Positions 1-8,541 of a DNA stretch of 64,000 nucleotides are shown one piece after another. The notes under the pieces were generated by a model that saw only the letters and a list, made by a program, of their open reading frames with translations, was not told where the DNA came from and ran no database searches. The position numbers were made by a program, and so were the translations under genes. The DNA is from Micrococcales bacterium (GTDB taxonomy: Bacteria; Actinomycetota; Actinomycetes; Actinomycetales; Cellulomonadaceae). The stretch spans positions 1 to 64,000 of the forward strand of contig WRMB01000004.1 of the NCBI GenBank assembly GCA_009777345.1. The letters are read 5' to 3'. How positions within the stretch are numbered: the stretch's first letter is position 1; each line of letters begins with the position of its first letter.

Positions 1-31
1 GGGGGGGGGCGGGGGCGGGCGGCGTCGCGTG

Positions 32-94
32 TGTGGGAGTTTGGGGGCGGATTGTGAAGTTTTACCCCCCAAACCCGGCGACAGAAGTCTCGAA
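32..94. repeat. Degenerate copy of the 61-bp palindromic element
   Basis: The stretch keeps the hallmarks of the palindromes at 19,521 and 58,853: a gcggatt block in the left half, an agttttac centre at about 58-65, and gcgacagaagt followed by tcgaa at 78-94. The arms no longer pair well because C and G runs have replaced parts of both. It lies just beyond the stop of the minus-strand vapC. It is probably a decayed copy of a bidirectional terminator or REP-like element. The rest of positions 1-157 is G-rich with no gene I can support. Confidence 0.5.
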
Positions 95-157
95 TCGACG
101 GTCGGGGTTGTGGCGCATCGCCAGGTGGCTCAGGTGCTGGTCCACATGGTGCGGGTC

Positions 158-583
158 TCAGGTTGACGGGCTCTCCCACGGGTTGATGGTGAGGACGTGA
201 GAGTGCGCGAAGGGTGAGACGTCTCGTGTGGCGACGGCGCAGCCAGCGACTGATGCGATGGCCGCGATGTAGGCGTCGGGGATCGGGAACGCTTTGGCCT
301 CGCGCCGAGCGCGTGTCGCCATGGTGGCATACTCCGCGGCGGCGTCGCGGTCGAACGGGAGCACGCGCTCGTCGAACAGGGTCAACAACTCGTCGAGAGC
401 CTGCTGAAGCGTTCTCTTCCGTTTTCCCTCAGGCAGCGACCCGACGCCGAACAGCAGCTCAGCGAGCGTGACCGACGACAAGAACAGGGTTCCTGCGGGC
501 TGCTGGTTGAGCCAGGCCGTCACTTGCGGGTCCGGGTTCGGTTTCATCGCCTCCGAGACGACGTTGGTGTCGAGGATGATCAT
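158..583 (-). CDS. VapC/FitB-like PIN-domain toxin RNase
   Basis: 141-residue PIN-domain protein, the usual length for VapC/FitB toxins, which are Mg-dependent endoribonucleases neutralised by a partner antitoxin. The acidic metal-binding residues are in place: D5 in LDTN, E42 in LAELLFG, D103 in IPDAYIAAI and D121 in ATRD. The start overlaps the stop of the upstream antitoxin gene by four bases (ATGA), so translation is probably coupled. It appears intact. The target RNA cannot be told from the sequence. Confidence 0.9.
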   Translation of the reverse strand: MIILDTNVVSEAMKPNPDPQVTAWLNQQPAGTLFLSSVTLAELLFGVGSLPEGKRKRTLQQALDELLTLFDERVLPFDRDAAAEYATMATRARREAKAFPIPDAYIAAIASVAGCAVATRDVSPFAHSHVLTINPWESPST

Positions 584-834
584 TCGAAGCTGACCGGCTG
601 GTGCTCGACCCGCTGCCGCAGCCCGACGACACCGTCCGCCTCGTCGTCCGTCAGCCCGATCCGACGACCGATCTCAGCCAGCGCGTCGCCCAGCGGCACC
701 TCCGCGCGAGGCCGGACAGCGTCGGCCAAGATCGTCCGCACCTCTGCCTCGGTCGACCTGCCGTTCTCGGCTGCCCGGATCCTCAGTGCCCGGTGCACCT
801 CGGCGGGGATGTTCCGCACCGTCATCACAGCCAC
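580..834 (-). CDS. FitA/VapB-type ribbon-helix-helix antitoxin
   Basis: 84-residue antitoxin. The N-terminus (MTVRNIPAEVHRALRIRAA) is the Arc/FitA ribbon-helix-helix DNA-binding fold, and the C-terminal half is the part expected to wrap the PIN toxin. I place the start at the GTG at 834. The ATG 15 bases upstream at 849 sits inside the sequence GGAGGTG, which is better read as the Shine-Dalgarno site for the GTG. It is co-translated with vapC and should bind its own promoter as a complex with the toxin. Confidence 0.85.
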   Translation of the reverse strand: MAVMTVRNIPAEVHRALRIRAAENGRSTEAEVRTILADAVRPRAEVPLGDALAEIGRRIGLTDDEADGVVGLRQRVEHQPVSFE

Positions 835-849
835 ACTGCCCACCTCCAT

Positions 850-1066
850 GCCACATCGACTTCATCGACAGCACTTCGCCATCAACGATACCACCTAGGG
901 TCTCGGCCACGGTAGATCCTCTGGTGCTGTTCAGGGGTGGACGCTGGGTGGGGCGGTCCGAGCCTGGTCCCAGATTGTGCGGTCGTCCGCCTGTAGGAGG
1001 TCGATATAGGCGACATGGTCGGCCTCGTGGCCACACCGTTCGAGCAGACGAGCAAGAACGGAGAGA
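850..1066. other. Intergenic region upstream of the vapBC pair
   Basis: This 217-bp gap separates the antitoxin gene from the HEPN gene on the same strand. It should hold the vapBC promoter and operator. A direct repeat of gtcgatg lies just before the antitoxin start. I see no convincing ORF or RNA gene here. Confidence 0.4.
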
Positions 1067-1522
1067 CTAGAACAAGCCAAGCTGGTCTATGAGTAACTGG
1101 GCGGCGTCGATGATGGCTCCGGCGTCGTCGATGGCGGTCGTGGCTTCGATCGTGGTGGCGTCGTCGCCTGGGCGTTGTGGGTATTCCAGCTCGTTGCGGC
1201 GACGGCGCAGGTGGCCGAACTGACGGAAACCTGGGCCGAACTGGGCCCGGACGGCCTGTTCGACCGCGTAGTGCCCGCCTTTGGTCGTCGGGCGCAGGCC
1301 CTGGTGGGCGAGCAGGGCCGTGGCGGCTTGGCGGGCGGCGTCGTAGGCGAGGACGAACGCTGAGTCCGGGTCGCGCGCCACGACGGTGCGTGCTGTGTCC
1401 AGCGTCCTGTGCGCCTTGGCCAGCAGACGCCGCCCGTCGGCAGCCTCACCGGTGAGGCGTTGTAAGTTGTCGACGGTGAGCAGGGCTTCGATCTCGGCTT
1501 CGCCTCGGCTCCAGCGGGTCAT
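1067..1522 (-). CDS. HEPN-domain protein, toxin half of a HEPN/MNT pair
   Basis: 151-residue, mostly helical protein of HEPN type. It carries the basic RRRRNELEYP segment near residue 107, which corresponds to the HEPN catalytic R-x4-6-H region but with Tyr where His is usual. HEPN proteins of these pairs are RNases inhibited by AMPylation from the cognate MNT nucleotidyltransferase (type VII toxin-antitoxin). The start overlaps the stop of the MNT gene by four bases. The Tyr variant occurs in MNT-linked HEPN proteins, but activity here is inferred. Confidence 0.75.
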   Translation of the reverse strand: MTRWSRGEAEIEALLTVDNLQRLTGEAADGRRLLAKAHRTLDTARTVVARDPDSAFVLAYDAARQAATALLAHQGLRPTTKGGHYAVEQAVRAQFGPGFRQFGHLRRRRNELEYPQRPGDDATTIEATTAIDDAGAIIDAAQLLIDQLGLF

Positions 1523-2115
1523 GCGGCCTTGCCCTGCTGCGTGCGGTCGAGGGCGATGGTGAACGGTGACGCCTGGATCTGGACGACGAGAGGGTCGTCA
1601 GGGTGGTCCCACTGCTGTGGTGTGCGCAGTACCGGGTTGACCGCGACGCCTAGGCGGGTCTGGACGCGGTCGGCAGCGTCGTAGCAGGTGGCGCGGTCGG
1701 CGCTGCCGACGACCAGGACGTCTACGTCGTGGGGTGGGGGACCGGCCTGTCCGGCGTACCGGGCGGCCCAGGAGCCGAAGATGACCACGCGCTGCACGTC
1801 TGGCAGGTCGAACTCCTCGGCGACGACGACCTTCGGGCCGAAGGTGATCTCCAGCAGCCGGGCGAGAGCGTCGGCGGCGGGGTGGTCGGGGGCGGCGCGG
1901 ACCAGCCGGTTGCGGCCCTGGGTGCGGCTGGTGACCAGGCCCGCCGCGTCGAGGCGGACGATCTCGCGGTGCAGCGTGGACAGCGGCACGTCCAGGTGAG
2001 CAGCCAGTTCGGTGACGCTGTGCTCGGTGCCGGGATGCAGCAGCAGCCAGGTCAGCAGCTCCGCCTGGTGCTGCGACCGGAACACCGGCAGCAGCGCCGG
2101 TCCATCACTACGCAT
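1519..2115 (-). CDS. Winged-helix/MNT nucleotidyltransferase, antitoxin half
   Basis: 198 residues with two parts. Residues 10-75 look like an ArsR-like winged helix (LTWLLLHPGTEHSVTELAAH). Residues 85-190 are a minimal nucleotidyltransferase with GSW at 115-117 and the metal-binding pair D130/D132 in DVDVLVVG. The family modifies or silences its HEPN partner, and the winged helix could add autoregulation. I chose ATG 2115 over the in-frame start at 2151 because the paralogue at 3104 has the same start and the same upstream sequence, including a GGGAG site. Confidence 0.8.
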   Translation of the reverse strand: MRSDGPALLPVFRSQHQAELLTWLLLHPGTEHSVTELAAHLDVPLSTLHREIVRLDAAGLVTSRTQGRNRLVRAAPDHPAADALARLLEITFGPKVVVAEEFDLPDVQRVVIFGSWAARYAGQAGPPPHDVDVLVVGSADRATCYDAADRVQTRLGVAVNPVLRTPQQWDHPDDPLVVQIQASPFTIALDRTQQGKAA

Positions 2116-2190
2116 CACTGGATGATATCTCCCGTTTAAGGGGAAGGCCAACTCGGCCTGCGACAGTCCGGCTCAGGGTGTCGTCGTCTC

Positions 2191-2375
2191 TTGTCGACCG
2201 TCACGGTGACCGAGGTGTCCGACGGTTCATCACGCGACGTACGGGTGCGGCGTGCAGCCAGAGCGCTCGACTCTCTGATCCCGCCGACCGAGGACATCGC
2301 CTTCCACGCCAGTCGGCTCCGTGCCGCGGCGGCAGGCTCCCGACGCAAACCGCGAGAGGCGCCATGTCACGCTCA
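2191..2375 (+). pseudogene. PIN-domain (VapC) remnant
   Basis: The plus-strand reading from 2191 gives a PIN-toxin middle section: VTVTEVSDGSSRD, then AARALDSL, then AGSRRKPRE. These correspond to the E-containing helix and the conserved AGSRRKxRD segment of actinobacterial VapC proteins. The N-terminal DxN strand and the C-terminal DALVAA and xSD segments are missing, replaced by unrelated residues after about 2,370. It lies between two MNT genes of opposite strand, so it is best read as a dead toxin fragment in a toxin-antitoxin graveyard. Confidence 0.5.
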
Positions 2376-3104
2376 CCAGGCTCGTAACCTGGCCATCAAC
2401 CCGTCTTCGGGCACGCCGATAGACGGGTCGGTCTCCCTCTCGGCGTTGCGTCGATCGATGACTGCCAGCCGTTCGCCGGTCAGCGTCACATCATCGAGAT
2501 CGTCGGTCCGTTCGAGATACCCGAGCGTGCGGTCGAGGACGACGGTGAACGGTGACGCCTGGATCTGGACGAGGAGCTGGTCATCGTCGGGGTGGTCCCA
2601 CTGCTGTGGTGTGCGCAGCACCGGGTTGATCGTGACGCCCAGGCGGGTCTGGGCGCGGTCGGCGGCGGCGTAGCAGGTGGCGCGGTCGACGCTGCCGACG
2701 ACCAGGACGTCTACTTCTTGGGGTGGAGGGCCGACCTGTCCGGTGTACCGGGCGGCCCAGGAACCGAAGATGACCACGCGCTGCACGTCGGGCAGGTCGA
2801 GCTCCTCGGCGACGACGATCTTCGGGCCGAAGGTGATCTTCAGCAGCCGGGTGAGAGCGTTGGCCGCCGGGTGGTCGGTGGCGGCGCGGACCATCCGGCT
2901 GTGGTGCCGGAAGCGACTGGTGACCAGGTCCGCCGCGTGGAGGCGGGCGACCTCGCGCTGCAGCGTGGACAACGGCACGCCCAGGCAGTCGGCCAGGTCG
3001 GTGATGTTGCGCTCGGTGCCGGGGTGCAGCAGCAGCCAGGTCAACACCTCTGCCTGGTGCCGTGACCGGAACACCGGCAGAAACACCGGTCGATCGCTAC
3101 GCAT
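2373..3104 (-). CDS. Winged-helix/MNT nucleotidyltransferase paralogue without a HEPN partner
   Basis: 243 residues, closely similar over the first 190 to the MNT protein at 1519-2115, with the same winged helix and the same GSWAARY...VDVLVVG nucleotidyltransferase core. It has about 45 extra C-terminal residues (after LDRTLGYLER) that the shorter copy lacks. No HEPN gene follows it; a PIN remnant lies there instead. Start ATG 3104 is set by the conserved upstream block CGGGAGATA(T/C)CATC shared with the paralogue. The tail could be a readthrough into former partner sequence or a specific extension. Confidence 0.7.
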   Translation of the reverse strand: MRSDRPVFLPVFRSRHQAEVLTWLLLHPGTERNITDLADCLGVPLSTLQREVARLHAADLVTSRFRHHSRMVRAATDHPAANALTRLLKITFGPKIVVAEELDLPDVQRVVIFGSWAARYTGQVGPPPQEVDVLVVGSVDRATCYAAADRAQTRLGVTINPVLRTPQQWDHPDDDQLLVQIQASPFTVVLDRTLGYLERTDDLDDVTLTGERLAVIDRRNAERETDPSIGVPEDGLMARLRAW

Positions 3105-3440
3105 CGCTAGATGGTATCTCCCGCGTCGGGGTCGGGTACGAGGCGGGCCAGCTCGCGGTCGACGCGGTGCGCAGCCTCGTGCCGTACCTCGCTCAGCGCC
3201 GGTCTCCCGTACGACGGCCCGGACGGTCACGTCACCACCAGAAGACTGCACGCCGGGCCCGGTGGACCTACTCGTCGGCAGCCCGACGGCTACACAGATC
3301 ACGCTCGGAGCCTCCCGCGGCCTCTCCCCGGAACCGGGACTTGCCGTTTAGGGACAGGCAGAAGAGCGTCGCCCGCTCGGCCGGTGCTCGGACCCAGACC
3401 AGTCGCTGCCGCTGCGCCGGTACAGTCGAGAGAGGTGAGC
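3105..3440. other. Intergenic region between the MNT gene and the pilin gene
   Basis: This 336-bp divergent spacer contains the leader of the minus-strand MNT gene and the promoter region of the plus-strand pilin gene. A minus-strand reading around 3,125-3,190 (EVRHEAAHRVDRELARLV) looks coding-like but has no start and no recognisable family. It may be another decayed gene piece. Confidence 0.3.
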
Positions 3441-4796
3441 ATGTCCGCACGAGGCCACAGCGGTTCAGGCACCCGGCGCGGGCGCGAGACGGTACGGCGC
3501 CGCCACGACGACGGCACCAGCCTCGCCGAGATCATGGTGGCCCTGCTGATCTTCGCGCTGATGTCCGTCGGGACGGTCTACGCGACCGGATCGATGCTCC
3601 ACATCACCCGCGACGCCCGCAACCGGCAGGTGGCGGCCAATCTCGCGGCCCAGGAGATCGACAAGGTCCGCGCCGCCAAGGACGTGCTGTCGGTGGTCGA
3701 CAACAGCTTCAGCTCGGAACACAACGGCACGACGTTCTACCTGAGCCGCACCTCCTCCTGGGTGCCCACCTCCGGCGGGGTCGCCGACGGCGCCTGCGGC
3801 GCGTCCACCGGCGGGGAGAACCTGCGCTACAAAGAGGTCACCGTGACGGTGACCTGGGACAAGATGCGCTCGGCGACAGCACCGGTGACGTCGAACACGC
3901 TCCTCAACCCACACGACCCGGTGGTCGACGAGTCCAAGAGCACCATCCTGGTCACCGTCGTCGGGGCCGACGGGACCGGCCGCCAGGGCGTGACCGTGAC
4001 CGCGACCGGACCTTCGACCGTGCGGGCCACGACTGACAACCAGGGCTGCGCCTACCTGCTGAAGGTCGCACCAGGCAGCTACACCGTCACGGCGTCGAAG
4101 ACCGCGTACCTCGACCAGGACCAGCAGGCGAGCCCGGCGTCGACGACCAGCGTCCACGCCGGGGCGACGGCCTCGGTGCGGTTCCAGTACGACCTCGGAG
4201 CCACTCTCGCGCTGCGCTTCGCGCCGGACTACGACGCTGCCGCTCCGGTGCGGACCGTCGCCAGCCTGCCGGTGACCCTGGCCAACTCCTACGCCAGCAC
4301 CGTGATGACCCCGCCGTCGGCGTCGACGGCCATGACCCAGTCGTTCACGATGCACCCGTTCCCCGCGGGGTACTCGGTCCACGCCGGGGCCTGCACCGCC
4401 GCCGACCCCACGGCCTGGGGAGCCGATCCGCCCGCACCGGTCGGGACCGTCGGCGGCAGCACCGTGGAAGTACCCGTGCCCATGGGCGTGGTACTGGTCA
4501 CGCCGCCCCCGGGAGGGACCCGCGAGCTGGTCGCCTTCCCCGTCCGGTCGGCGGTACCGGGCGACCCGGGGTGCGACAACCTGCCGTCAAACGTCTCGTA
4601 CTCCTTCGGCACCGCCCCGACCTACCTGCTCCCGGGCGGTACCACCACGGCGGTCGCCCTGCCCTACGGGTCGTGGCAGCTGAGATGGGGCGGTGCCGTG
4701 GTGCCCGCGACCCAGATGACCTCGGTGGGGGTCCCGGCCCAGACCACCGTCAACCCCGCGAACAACATCGTCACCTTCGACCCGAGGCGCCCATGA
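3441..4796 (+). CDS. Type IV pilin-like surface protein with carboxypeptidase-regulatory-like domain
   Basis: 451 residues. Residues about 26-52 form a class III prepilin signal and methylation helix: GTSLAEIMVALLIFALMSVG, with Gly before the cleavage site and Glu at position +5. A pseudopilin head with Cys follows. Residues about 175-250 (VTVVGADGTGRQGVTVT, then APGSYTVTASK) form a carboxypeptidase-regulatory-like beta-sandwich, and a Pro/Thr-rich beta tail follows. Start ATG 3441 has GAGAGGTGAG just upstream. It should be processed by a prepilin peptidase and act as a minor pilin or adhesin tip. No pilB, pilC or pilD is nearby, so assembly machinery must be elsewhere. Confidence 0.75.
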   Translation: MSARGHSGSGTRRGRETVRRRHDDGTSLAEIMVALLIFALMSVGTVYATGSMLHITRDARNRQVAANLAAQEIDKVRAAKDVLSVVDNSFSSEHNGTTFYLSRTSSWVPTSGGVADGACGASTGGENLRYKEVTVTVTWDKMRSATAPVTSNTLLNPHDPVVDESKSTILVTVVGADGTGRQGVTVTATGPSTVRATTDNQGCAYLLKVAPGSYTVTASKTAYLDQDQQASPASTTSVHAGATASVRFQYDLGATLALRFAPDYDAAAPVRTVASLPVTLANSYASTVMTPPSASTAMTQSFTMHPFPAGYSVHAGACTAADPTAWGADPPAPVGTVGGSTVEVPVPMGVVLVTPPPGGTRELVAFPVRSAVPGDPGCDNLPSNVSYSFGTAPTYLLPGGTTTAVALPYGSWQLRWGGAVVPATQMTSVGVPAQTTVNPANNIVTFDPRRP

Positions 4797-4858
4797 TGCA
4801 CACCGGCCGACGCTCCGACCGTCCAGCAGACCGATGCCGCCTGGAAGGAGGCCCCGAG

Positions 4859-6625
4859 ATGACGCGACTGCTCCGTCAACGCCTGGTCGGTGACGACCGC
4901 GGGATGGCCCTGGTGACGGTCATCGCCGTGGCCGCTGTCATGGCCACGCTGGTGATCGCCGGGACGGCGATGGCGCTGAACTCCCAGAAGCAAGGCAAGC
5001 GGACCGCCGACTGGGACGCGGCCCTCGCCGCCGCCTACGCCGGGGTGGAGGAGTACCGCTCGCAGGTGACCAACGACTCCACCTACTGGCGCTACGGCAA
5101 CCCCGCCGCCCCGTACACCGTCGCCAGCGGCAGCGCCGCGACGGTGAGGCTACCACCGACCCCGAACCCGGCCTTCGACCTGGGGACCGAGGGGGCCTGG
5201 GCCACCGTGCCCGGCAGCGACGGTGCCGCCCGGTTCCGCTACGAGGTCAACACCTCGACCTACCAGACCAACGGGCTGATCCGGCTGCGGTCCACCGGTG
5301 CGGTGGGTAACCACACCCGCTCGGTGGTCGCCTCGATCACCCAGGAGGGCTTCATCAAGTTCCTGTACTGGACCGACTTCGAGGTGTCGTCGGTGACCGT
5401 GGAAAATGCCACCTGCAAGAACAACAACTGGGACCCGGTGCTCAACCGTCTGAAGTACAGCTGGGAGGGGCGCGACGGCGGCCAGTGCACCGCCATCCAG
5501 TTCGCTGATACCGATGTCATCGACGGGCCGCTGTACACCAACGACCACCCGGTGATCTGCGGGGCCCAGTTCAACGACGTCGTGTACACCATGACGAACA
5601 AGACCCCCAAGTACACCAAGCCTCAAGGTTGCGGAAATCCCAAGTTTGCCGTCGCGGGCAGCCCGAGCACCCCGGAGGCCAAGATCGACCTGCCGCCGAC
5701 CAATTCGGAGATGAAGCGGGAGACCCGCAACGACCTGCCCCTGGAGGTGCCGAACCCAGGGTGCCTGTACACGGGGCCGACCTCGATCACCTTCACCAGC
5801 GACGGCTATATGCGGGTCCGCTCGCCGTGGACCAGGTTCACCCAGGTCGCCGGTTCCGGCGCCACGTCGGGGACCAACAACGCCTCCCACTGCGGGCTGC
5901 CGGGCACGGCGACCGGGCAGCTCGGCAGCGCCGACGGGGCCAGGGTGCCGGTGGTCGAGGGGAACCTCGTCTTCGTGCAGAACGTGCCGTCGGTGACCAC
6001 GGACGTCAACTACACGGCGCAGACCGCGGCCGAGAAGACGGCGCGGTGCGGCGCGGCGAACGGCTCCAGGAACGGTCTGGGCTACCCGGCCACCAACGAG
6101 ATGGCCGCGGTCGGGACCTACGGCTGCACGGTCGGCGACGTGTTCGTCTCCGGGGTGCTGCGGGGGCACACGACCATCGCCGCGGAGAACACTATCTGGG
6201 TGGTGGGCGACACCACCTACGCCACCGACGACGACGTCCTGGGCCTGGTCGGCCAGACCTCGGTCACGGTATGGCACCCCATCAGGTCCAACTACACGAA
6301 CCTGCTGCCCAGCACGGACCGCACGATCAAGGCCGCGATCCTGTCGGTCTCCGGGACCTTCGAGGTACAGCACTGGGGCGACGGGACCCCGATGGGCATC
6401 CTCCACGTATATGGGTCGATCGCGCAGAAGTATCGCGGCCCGGTCGGTTCCGGGTATGCCAACGGGGTGCGGGCCAGCGGCTACGCCAAGAGCTACCGCT
6501 ACGACTCGCGGTTCCAGACGATCTCGCCGCCCAAGTTCCTGAAGACGACGATCACGAGCTTCCGGGCAAACCAGTTCGCCGAGGTGTCTGCGGCCTTCGC
6601 TCCCGACGGCAGCGCGCGGTCGTAG
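4859..6625 (+). CDS. PilX-like pilus assembly/surface protein
   Basis: 588 residues. The N-terminus (DDRGMALVTVIAVAAVMATL) matches the PilX N-terminal hydrophobic helix, followed by a long, Cys-containing, beta-rich extracellular part. Several Cys pairs (CKNNN, CTAI, CGAQ, CGNP) suggest disulphide-stabilised folding outside the cell. ATG 4859 is preceded by a strong GGAAGGAGG. An in-frame ATG at 4793 that overlaps the stop of the previous gene is possible but has no ribosome site of its own. With the upstream pilin it forms a two-gene minor pilin operon. Confidence 0.7.
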   Translation: MTRLLRQRLVGDDRGMALVTVIAVAAVMATLVIAGTAMALNSQKQGKRTADWDAALAAAYAGVEEYRSQVTNDSTYWRYGNPAAPYTVASGSAATVRLPPTPNPAFDLGTEGAWATVPGSDGAARFRYEVNTSTYQTNGLIRLRSTGAVGNHTRSVVASITQEGFIKFLYWTDFEVSSVTVENATCKNNNWDPVLNRLKYSWEGRDGGQCTAIQFADTDVIDGPLYTNDHPVICGAQFNDVVYTMTNKTPKYTKPQGCGNPKFAVAGSPSTPEAKIDLPPTNSEMKRETRNDLPLEVPNPGCLYTGPTSITFTSDGYMRVRSPWTRFTQVAGSGATSGTNNASHCGLPGTATGQLGSADGARVPVVEGNLVFVQNVPSVTTDVNYTAQTAAEKTARCGAANGSRNGLGYPATNEMAAVGTYGCTVGDVFVSGVLRGHTTIAAENTIWVVGDTTYATDDDVLGLVGQTSVTVWHPIRSNYTNLLPSTDRTIKAAILSVSGTFEVQHWGDGTPMGILHVYGSIAQKYRGPVGSGYANGVRASGYAKSYRYDSRFQTISPPKFLKTTITSFRANQFAEVSAAFAPDGSARS

Positions 6626-6788
6626 TCGGCGGACCGGCCCCTGGAGCAGCCCGGCCGTCGGCAAGCGGTCCGACTGCACCCCCACCCAGGGTAGAGGGCG
6701 CGGCCGGGGCGGCTCCTCCTGCGGGACGAGACAGGACGAGACCCAGAACGGACGACGCGGCGTCGGACGGTCACCTAGCGTCGTCGCC
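6626..6788. other. Intergenic region before the lipoprotein gene
   Basis: This 163-bp gap contains GC-rich sequence and no recognisable promoter boxes, RNA or ORF. Confidence 0.3.
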
Positions 6789-7847
6789 ATGAACAGCCGC
6801 CTCGCACCTGCCCACCGTCTCGTCGTCCCGGGGACGCTGCTCCTGGCCGTCTCGTTCGCGCTCGTCGGCTGCACCCAGAGCGCCGACGCCGCCGCCAAGA
6901 CCGGGCCGATCTCGGCCCGGTTCGACGCCCTCTACAGCGGCAGCGACGACCAGTGGCGTGACGACAACGACAAGGTGCAGGAGATCATCGCCGCCTGCAT
7001 GAAAGAGAAGGGTTTCGAGTACATCCCGGAACCAGCCGACCTGTACCAGAGCACGGAGACGATCAGCGCGGAGGACTGGGACCCCGTGGCCCACGCCAAG
7101 GAGTACGGCTACTTCATCACCTACGGCATGGTGGGCTACGGCACGGACGAATCGGAGGACCTCCCCGAGCCCTTCATCGACGACTCCAGCGTCTGGGTCG
7201 ACGAGAACGACCCCAACGGCCCCTACTACCTCAGCCTGTCCGAGAGCGAGCGGACGGCCTATGACGAGGCGCTGTACGGCTCGCTGTCCGACGAGGAGTG
7301 GGAAGCAGCGTGGGAAGGCGACGGCGAGGGGCCCGACTGGACGACGCAGGGCTGCTCGGGCGAGGCTTGGCACGAGCGTGAGCTGGCGTGGGAGGCCGAG
7401 AGGGAGGCCGAGGAGTCCATCGACTCCACGGTGATGGACGACTACGACACCTACACCGATGACAAGGTCGCCAACGACCGTCGGGTGGTCAAGGCCAAGA
7501 AGACCTGGTCGTCGTGCATGACGGACGCGGGGTACGACTTCGCCGAACAGGAGGAGGCTGAGACGTCGATCCGGCTGCGGTTCGACAGCATCCTGGGCAT
7601 CGACTCGAGCAAAGGCTACTCGCTGGACCTGGACGAGATCTCCAGCTCCGCTCTCGCTGATCTGCGTGCCCTGCAAGAGGACGAGATCGCCACCGCCACC
7701 GCCGACGCCCAGTGCTTCGTGAAGTCCGGGCTGAGAACTGCCTACGACGACGCCCAGCTCGACGCCGAGACCGAGTTCTACAACTCCCACAAGGCGGCAG
7801 TGGACGCCTATTTCGAGGCGCTGGCGGCCGCGCAGAAGAAGAGCTGA
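6789..7847 (+). CDS. Acidic secreted lipoprotein of unknown function
   Basis: 352 residues. A signal peptide ends in the lipobox LVGC at about residue 29, so the protein should be lipid-anchored on the outer face of the membrane. The mature part is strongly acidic and rich in Trp, Tyr and Glu, with scattered Cys in CMKEKGF, GCSG, SSCMTD and QCFV. The pattern of a Cys-containing helix repeated at both ends suggests disulphides. I recognise the general type from other actinobacteria but no function is known. It stands alone between the pilin genes and a convergent two-component system. Confidence 0.6.
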   Translation: MNSRLAPAHRLVVPGTLLLAVSFALVGCTQSADAAAKTGPISARFDALYSGSDDQWRDDNDKVQEIIAACMKEKGFEYIPEPADLYQSTETISAEDWDPVAHAKEYGYFITYGMVGYGTDESEDLPEPFIDDSSVWVDENDPNGPYYLSLSESERTAYDEALYGSLSDEEWEAAWEGDGEGPDWTTQGCSGEAWHERELAWEAEREAEESIDSTVMDDYDTYTDDKVANDRRVVKAKKTWSSCMTDAGYDFAEQEEAETSIRLRFDSILGIDSSKGYSLDLDEISSSALADLRALQEDEIATATADAQCFVKSGLRTAYDDAQLDAETEFYNSHKAAVDAYFEALAAAQKKS

Positions 7848-7854
7848 GCCCGCC

Positions 7855-8541
7855 TCACGAACCGGGACGGACCAGGCCGGTCTCGTAGGCCGTCACCACG
7901 GCCTGGACCCGGTCGCGGACGCCGAGCTTGTCCAGGACGTGACCGACGTGGGTCTTGACCGTGGCCTCGGCCAGGAACAGGCGCCCGGCGATCTCCGCGT
8001 TGGACAGGCCCTCGGCGACCGCGACCAGCACCTCCCGCTCCCGGACGGTCAGGCCGACCAGGCGCGGGTCCTCGGCGTCCCCGCCTGGTACGGGCAGCCG
8101 GTCGGCGAAGATCTCCAGCATCCGCCGGGTCACCCGAGGGGCGACGACCGCGTCCCCGCGGGCCACGGTGCGGATCGCCTCGGCCAGCTCGGCGGGCCGG
8201 GCGTCCTTGAGCAGGAACCCGCTGGCCCCGGCCCGCAGCGCGCCGAAAGCGTACTCGTCCAGGTCGAACGTCGTCAGGATCAGCACCTTGGTGTCCGGCT
8301 GACGGGCCAAGACGCAGGCGGTGGCCTCGATCCCGTTCATCCGCGGCATGCGCACGTCCATCAGCACGACGTCCGGCTGCAGGGCCACGACCTGCGTCAG
8401 CGCGGCGTGGCCGTCACCGGCCTCGCCGACGACCTCGAGGTCGTCCTCCGCGTCGAGCACCAGCCGGAAGCCCATCCGGATCAGCGGCTGGTCGTCCACC
8501 AGCAGCACCCGGACCGGGGTCGGGCTCTCGACGGCGCTCAC
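7855..8541 (-). CDS. NarL/LuxR-family response regulator
   Basis: 228 residues. The receiver domain covers residues 10-125 with acidic D16/D17, phospho-acceptor D62 in LMDVRMP and Lys in LLKDARP. A LuxR-type helix-turn-helix ([22 protein letters not shown]) occupies residues about 160-220. It pairs with the histidine kinase encoded just upstream, whose stop overlaps this start by four bases. The ABC-2 exporter genes lie further upstream on the same strand, so this system may respond to membrane or cell-envelope stress and control that exporter, though this is inference. Confidence 0.9.
   Translation of the reverse strand: MSAVESPTPVRVLLVDDQPLIRMGFRLVLDAEDDLEVVGEAGDGHAALTQVVALQPDVVLMDVRMPRMNGIEATACVLARQPDTKVLILTTFDLDEYAFGALRAGASGFLLKDARPAELAEAIRTVARGDAVVAPRVTRRMLEIFADRLPVPGGDAEDPRLVGLTVREREVLVAVAEGLSNAEIAGRLFLAEATVKTHVGHVLDKLGVRDRVQAVVTAYETGLVRPGS

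Noticed and set aside
5150..6898. Long minus-strand open frames opposite the PilX-like gene and elsewhere (for example opposite the P-type ATPase).
   Set aside because: They are Arg/Gly/Pro/His-rich shadows of real genes, with no ribosome sites or domains.
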